DNA of 47,439 nt from NCBI GenBank assembly GCA_005885555.1, contig VAWN01000040.1, positions 1 to 47,439 on the forward strand, given 5' to 3'. Position 1 is the first letter of the stretch, and every line of letters starts with the position of its first letter. This document shows, one piece after another, positions 41,258 to 47,439 of the stretch. Below the pieces are notes generated by a model. It saw only the letters and a list, made by a program, of their open reading frames with translations, was not told the DNA's origin and did not search any database. The translations under genes were made by a program, and so were the position numbers. Source of the DNA: Actinomycetota bacterium. Lineage in GTDB: Bacteria > Actinomycetota > Actinomycetes > Mycobacteriales > Micromonosporaceae.

Positions 41258-42214
41258 ATGCGCCGGTACCTGCTGCGCCGGCTGCTCGAGTCGGTCGTCA
41301 CCTTCGTCCTCGTGACGATCGTGGTGTTCCTCGGCGTGCGGGCGCTGCCCGGCGACCCGGCCCGGACACTGGCCGGCGAGGAGAGCGACCCGGCGACCGT
41401 CGCGCAGATCCGCCACGACTACCTGCTGGACCGGCCGCTGCCGGTGCAGTACGCGCGGTACGTGCTCAAGGCGCTCACCGGTGACCTGGGCCGGTCGGCG
41501 CGCACCGGGCTGCCGGTACGCTCGACGATCGGGCACGCGCTGCCGGTCACCCTGCAACTGGCCATGTTCGCGATGGTGATCGCGGTGCTCATCGGCGTCG
41601 GGTCGGGGGTCGTCGCCGCGGTACGCCGGCGCACCGCCACCGAGTGGGCGGCGAACTCGGTCGCGCTGCTGGGGCTGTCGGTGCCGAACTTCTGGTTCGG
41701 GCTGATGCTGGTGCTGGTGTTCGCGATCGCGTTCCCGATCCTGCCGGCGTCGGGCTTCGTGTCGCTGTTCGACGACCCGGTGCAGAGCTTCCGGCACCTG
41801 CTGCTCCCGGCCATCGTGCTGGGTACGGCGCTGGCCGCGGTCATCATGCGGCAGACCCGCTCGGCGATGCTGGAGGCGCTGTCGGCCGACTACGTGCGCA
41901 CCGCGCGGGCCAAGGGACTGGGCGGCTCCCGGGTGGTACTCGGCCACGCTTTGCGTAACAGTCTCATCGTGGTGGTCACCATCGTCGGGCTGCAGCTCGG
42001 GGTACTCATCTCCGGGGCGGTCGTCACCGAGCAGATCTTCGTGCTGCCCGGTTTCGGCAAGCTCACCCTCGATGCGGTGTTCACCCGGGACTACCCGATG
42101 ATCCAGGGCGTCGTCCTGGTCACCACGACCGCGTACATCGGCATCAATCTCTTCGTGGACCTGCTGTACTCGGTGATCGATCCGCGGATCCGGGTGGGCG
42201 GTGCGGTACTGTGA
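41258..42214 (+). CDS. Oligopeptide ABC transporter permease, DppB type
   Basis: The 318-aa protein has six membrane helices starting with LLESVVTFVLVTIVVFLGVRALPGDPA and the EAA-loop region ADYVRTARAKGLGGSRVVLGHALRNSL, which contacts the ATPases. The start lies 6 nt after the dppA stop. The end overlaps dppC by 4 nt. Confidence 0.9.
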   Translation: MRRYLLRRLLESVVTFVLVTIVVFLGVRALPGDPARTLAGEESDPATVAQIRHDYLLDRPLPVQYARYVLKALTGDLGRSARTGLPVRSTIGHALPVTLQLAMFAMVIAVLIGVGSGVVAAVRRRTATEWAANSVALLGLSVPNFWFGLMLVLVFAIAFPILPASGFVSLFDDPVQSFRHLLLPAIVLGTALAAVIMRQTRSAMLEALSADYVRTARAKGLGGSRVVLGHALRNSLIVVVTIVGLQLGVLISGAVVTEQIFVLPGFGKLTLDAVFTRDYPMIQGVVLVTTTAYIGINLFVDLLYSVIDPRIRVGGAVL

Positions 42215-43097
42215 CCGTCCTCGATCTGTCCACTGTGGAGGCTCCGGCCGCGGGTACCCTGCCGGCCACCCGCCGCCGGGTGCTGCGCCGGCTGCTGCGC
42301 AACCCGCTGGCGGTACTCGGCGCGGTCGTGGTGCTCATCGCGGTCGGCGCCGCACTGCTGGCCAACGTCGTGGCGCCGTACCCGTACGCGCAGACCGACT
42401 TCAGCGCGGCGCTGCAGCCGCCGTCGCCCGAGCACTGGTTCGGCACCGACTACCTCGGTCGCGACATGTTCTCCTGGGTGCTGTACGGGCTGCGGGTCTC
42501 GGTACTGGTGGCGGTCATGTCGGTGGGGCTGTCGATGGCGCTCGGGGTACCGCTGGGCCTGCTCGCCGGGTACTACGGCTTCCTGGACCCGCCGGTGTCC
42601 CGGCTGACCGACACGCTGCTCGCGTTCCCCTTCCTGATCCTCGCGGTGGGCCTCGCGGCGATCCTCGGCCCATCGCTCGCGACCGCGACGATCGCCATCG
42701 GGATCGGCCAGATCCCGCAGGTCGTCCGGGTCACCCGCGGGGAGACGCTGCGGCTGCGCGGGATGGACTACGTGACCGCGGCCATCGCCGGCGGCGCGAG
42801 CGACACCGTGGTGCTGCGCCGGCACATCCTGCCCAACGCGATGAACACGCTCATCGTGCAGGCGACCGTCGCCGCCCCGGCCGCCATCATCGGCGAGGCC
42901 GTGCTGTCGTTCCTGGGACTGGGGGTACGGCCGCCGACCCCGTCGCTGGGCATCATGCTGGCCAGCGCCCAGCCGTTCTTCCGGGACGGCCCCTGGATGG
43001 CGGTGTTCCCGGGCGTGGCGATCGTCGCGCTGACCCTCGCGCTGAACCTGTTCGGCGACGGCCTGCGCGACGCCTTCGACCCGCAGGAGAGCCGACG

Positions 43098-43101
<4 letters not shown>
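42211..43101 (+). CDS. Oligopeptide ABC transporter permease, DppC type
   Basis: The 296-aa protein has the DppC N-terminal segment (LLRNPLAVLGAVVVLIAVGAALLA), the HWFGTDYLGRDMFSWVLYG motif and the EAA loop MDYVTAAIAGGASDTVVLRRHILPNAM. GTG 42211 overlaps the dppB stop. The 3' end overlaps dppD by 4 nt. It pairs with DppB to form the pore. Confidence 0.9.
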
Positions 43102-44080
<979 letters not shown>

Positions 44081-44084
<4 letters not shown>

Positions 44085-45052
44085 CGCGGCCGGTGCTGGA
44101 AGTCGTCGATCTCGTCAAGCACTTCGGCGCGGTGCGGGCGGTCGACGGGGTCAGCCTGGCCGTGGCGCCGGGCGAGGTGCTCGGGCTGGTCGGCGAGTCG
44201 GGCAGCGGCAAGACCACCCTGGGCCGGTGCGCGACCCGCCTGGTCGCGGTCACGTCGGGACACGTGCGGATCAACGGTACCGACATCGCCAAGCTGTCCC
44301 GGCGGCAACTGCGGCCGCTGCGCCGCCACTTCAACATGGTCTTCCAGGATCCGTCGTCGTCGCTGAACCCGCGGATGACCGTCGCCGACATCGTCAGCGA
44401 ACCGCTGCGCCTGCACCGGATCGGCACCGGGGCCAGCCGCCGCAGCCGGGTGAACCACCTGCTCGACCAGGTCGGCCTGCCGGCCGGGGTGGGGCGCCGG
44501 TACCCGCATGAGCTGTCCGGCGGCCAGCGGCAGCGGGTCAGCCTGGCCCGGGCGCTGTCGGCCGGCCCGGCGCTGCTGGTGGCCGACGAGCCGACCTCGG
44601 CGCTGGACGTGTCGGTACAGGCGTCGGTGCTGAACCTGATCGGCCGGTTGCAGTCCGACCTGGGCTTCGCCTGCCTGTTCGTCACCCACGACCTCGCCTC
44701 GGTGGAGTTCCTCGCGCAGCGGGTCGCGGTCATGTACCTCGGCGTCCTCGTCGAGGTCGCGGCACGGCGGGAGCTGTTCGCCACGCCGCGCCACCCGTAC
44801 ACCCAGGCGCTGCTGTCGGCCGCCCCGATCCCCGATCCGCCGGCCCAGCGCACCCGGCGGCGCATCGTGCTCACCGGCGACATCCCGAGCCCGGTCGACC
44901 CGCCGGCCGGGTGCCGGTTCCACACGCGGTGCCCGGTGGCGGTGGACGAGTGCCGGGTCGTGGTACCGCCGCTGCGCCCGGTCGGCCCGGCCGGCGCGCT
45001 GGTCGCCTGCCACCTCGTGGCCGACGACGGGACGGGACCGCGCCTTGGGTGA
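44081..45052 (+). CDS. Oligopeptide ABC transporter ATPase, DppF type
   Basis: The 323-aa protein has Walker [10 protein letters not shown], signature [12 protein letters not shown], Walker [13 protein letters not shown] and switch His FVTHDLAS, with the C-terminal oligopeptide domain [18 protein letters not shown] 44081 overlaps dppD as ATGA. It ends the importer operon, and a GC hairpin follows at 45060. Confidence 0.9.
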
Positions 45053-45059
45053 GATGGTG

Positions 45060-45078
45060 GCGCCCGCCGCGCGGGCGC
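45060..45078. terminator. Bidirectional terminator hairpin, dppF and GntR gene
   Basis: GCGCCCGC and GCGGGCGC (45060-45067 and 45071-45078) are exact complements with a 3-nt loop. It lies between the two convergent stop codons (45052 and 45097), as expected for a shared terminator. Confidence 0.55.
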
Positions 45079-45096
45079 GACCAGAGGCGGGCGCGG

Positions 45097-45765
45097 CTAC
45101 CGGGACCCGGCGACGCGCAGTGCCAGCGCCAGCGCCGACTCGCGGGCGGCCAGCACGTGGCTGCGCGCCGCCCGGCCGGCCGCCTCGGCATCCTTGGACA
45201 GGATCGCGGCGGCCAGTTCGCGGTGTTCGGCCCAGGAGTCCTCGGCACGGGTGGCGACGCTCTGCCGGTACACCCACTGCAGGCGGCCGTGCAGCGACTC
45301 CATGAGCCCGGTCAGCAGCCGGTTGCCGGCCAGCGCGCAGACCGCCGCGTGGAACCGGGTGTTGAGCGCGGCGAGGTCGGCCATCCGGCGGGTGGTCTGC
45401 GCCCTGGTGAGCAGCTTGGTCAGCACCGCGGAGTCGTCCGGTCCGAGCCGCTGCGCCGCGAGTCTGGCGGCCAGTTCCTCCAGCGACATCCGCACGTCGA
45501 ACAGGTCCTCCACGTCCTGTACCGACATCTGCGCCACCACGGCGCCGCGGCGCGGCTGGGCGCGCAGGAAACCTTCCGCCTCAAGGACCCGGATGGCCTC
45601 GCGGACCGGGTTGCGGGAGACCCCGAAGTCGTCGGCCAGCCGTTCCTCGGTGAGCCGGTGGCCGGGTTCGTAGGCACCGTCGATGATGCGCCGGCGCAGC
45701 TCGTCGACGACCTTGTCACGCAGCGGTCGGTGCGACGCGCCGATGCTCGGGATGCCGCCGTCCAC
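45097..45765 (-). CDS. GntR-family repressor, FCD type
   Basis: The 222-aa protein has an N-terminal winged HTH ([46 protein letters not shown]) and an all-helical FCD ligand domain ([27 protein letters not shown] metal-type His, EHRELAAAI). FCD regulators bind organic acids or amino acids and repress adjacent uptake genes. GTG 45765 is chosen because GGAGGA stands 6 nt upstream; the upstream ATG 45804 lies inside the operator and the -10 box. The related palindromes at 39563 and 45799 suggest that it controls the dpp, ggt and its own promoters. Confidence 0.85.
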   Translation of the reverse strand: MDGGIPSIGASHRPLRDKVVDELRRRIIDGAYEPGHRLTEERLADDFGVSRNPVREAIRVLEAEGFLRAQPRRGAVVAQMSVQDVEDLFDVRMSLEELAARLAAQRLGPDDSAVLTKLLTRAQTTRRMADLAALNTRFHAAVCALAGNRLLTGLMESLHGRLQWVYRQSVATRAEDSWAEHRELAAAILSKDAEAAGRAARSHVLAARESALALALRVAGSR

Positions 45766-45798
45766 GCGCGCTCCTCCGGCCGGGCTGCCCACAGCGTT

Positions 45799-45814
45799 TT
45801 GCATACAGTATCCG
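45799..45814. promoter_or_regulatory. GntR operator over divergent GntR/ggt -10 boxes
   Basis: TTGCATACAGTATCCG contains the perfect palindrome ATAC-A-GTAT (45803-45811) and matches 13 of 16 bases of the dpp operator. It contains TACAGT (45804-45809), a TANNNT box for ggt. On the other strand it contains TACTGT, a box for the GntR gene. Confidence 0.6.
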
Positions 45815-45845
45815 AAAGACGTGCAACCTGGACCCGGGAGCCTGG

Positions 45846-47429
<1,584 letters not shown>

Positions 47430-47439
47430 GCGCGGCCGG

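Noticed and set aside
45766-45804. Upstream ATG of the GntR gene
   Set aside because: It sits inside the operator and adjoins the -10 box; GTG 45765 has GGAGGA at the right distance.

Overview
The window is 47 kb of very GC-rich DNA with long G/C-ending codons, frequent GTG starts and mycelial-actinomycete gene families. It most resembles a chromosomal segment of an actinobacterium of the Micromonosporaceae type; the genus cannot be fixed from sequence alone. I see no rRNA, tRNA, CRISPR array, insertion sequence or prophage gene. Two unusual words recur: GGTACC and a GTCCAC-T-GTGGAC palindrome.

Layout. 1-2162: a secreted GH92 alpha-mannosidase gene, cut by the window edge and frameshifted, under a LacI-type operator. 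2405-6037: soluble transhydrogenase (sthA), a small unknown gene, a polyprenyl diphosphate synthase and an AlkD-like DNA glycosylase. 6034-8398: an amino-acid permease with an overlapping tandem universal stress protein. 8502-11556: metallophosphoesterase, DJ-1/PfpI protein, a small monooxygenase-fold protein and an iron-type alcohol dehydrogenase. 11566-15003: a FIST sensor gene followed by a GAF-GGDEF-EAL gene. 15075-20879: secreted LTD/EEP nuclease, M20 peptidase, alpha/beta hydrolase, an adenylate-kinase-like enzyme and a divergent phosphopantetheinyl transferase. 20898-22452: a decayed methyltransferase and a membrane protein. 22449-29879: a three-gene overlapping operon encoding an unknown 315-aa protein, a CHAT (caspase-like) protein and a 1693-aa TPR protein. 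30208-33682: a second FIST plus GAF-GGDEF-EAL pair. 33663-37748: a small HTH protein and two ABC-2 type exporters. 38021-39454: secreted discoidin-FN3-DUF1080 protein. 39620-47429: a five-gene oligopeptide importer (dppABCDF), a convergent GntR/FCD repressor and a gamma-glutamyltransferase.

How the parts work together. The right end looks like one regulon: a near-perfect 22-bp palindrome lies between the -35 and -10 boxes of the dpp promoter, and a related site covers the divergent GntR/ggt promoters, so the GntR protein probably represses peptide uptake, gamma-glutamyl hydrolysis and itself. The two FIST/GGDEF-EAL pairs are paralogous operons for ligand-controlled cyclic-di-GMP turnover, comparable to NosP-type modules. 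The CHAT-TPR operon has the layout of a bacterial conflict or programmed-death system with an unknown partner protein; its CHAT domain retains the catalytic Cys but carries Arg where the catalytic His is expected. This operon is the best candidate for an undescribed system in the window.

Several genes appear to be leaderless: a TANNNT -10 box followed by exactly 6 or 7 nt and then the start codon. Other compact features are two convergent gene pairs that share a CTAG as both stop codons, a palindromic Shine-Dalgarno used in both directions, and a start codon in the loop of a perfect 14-bp hairpin.
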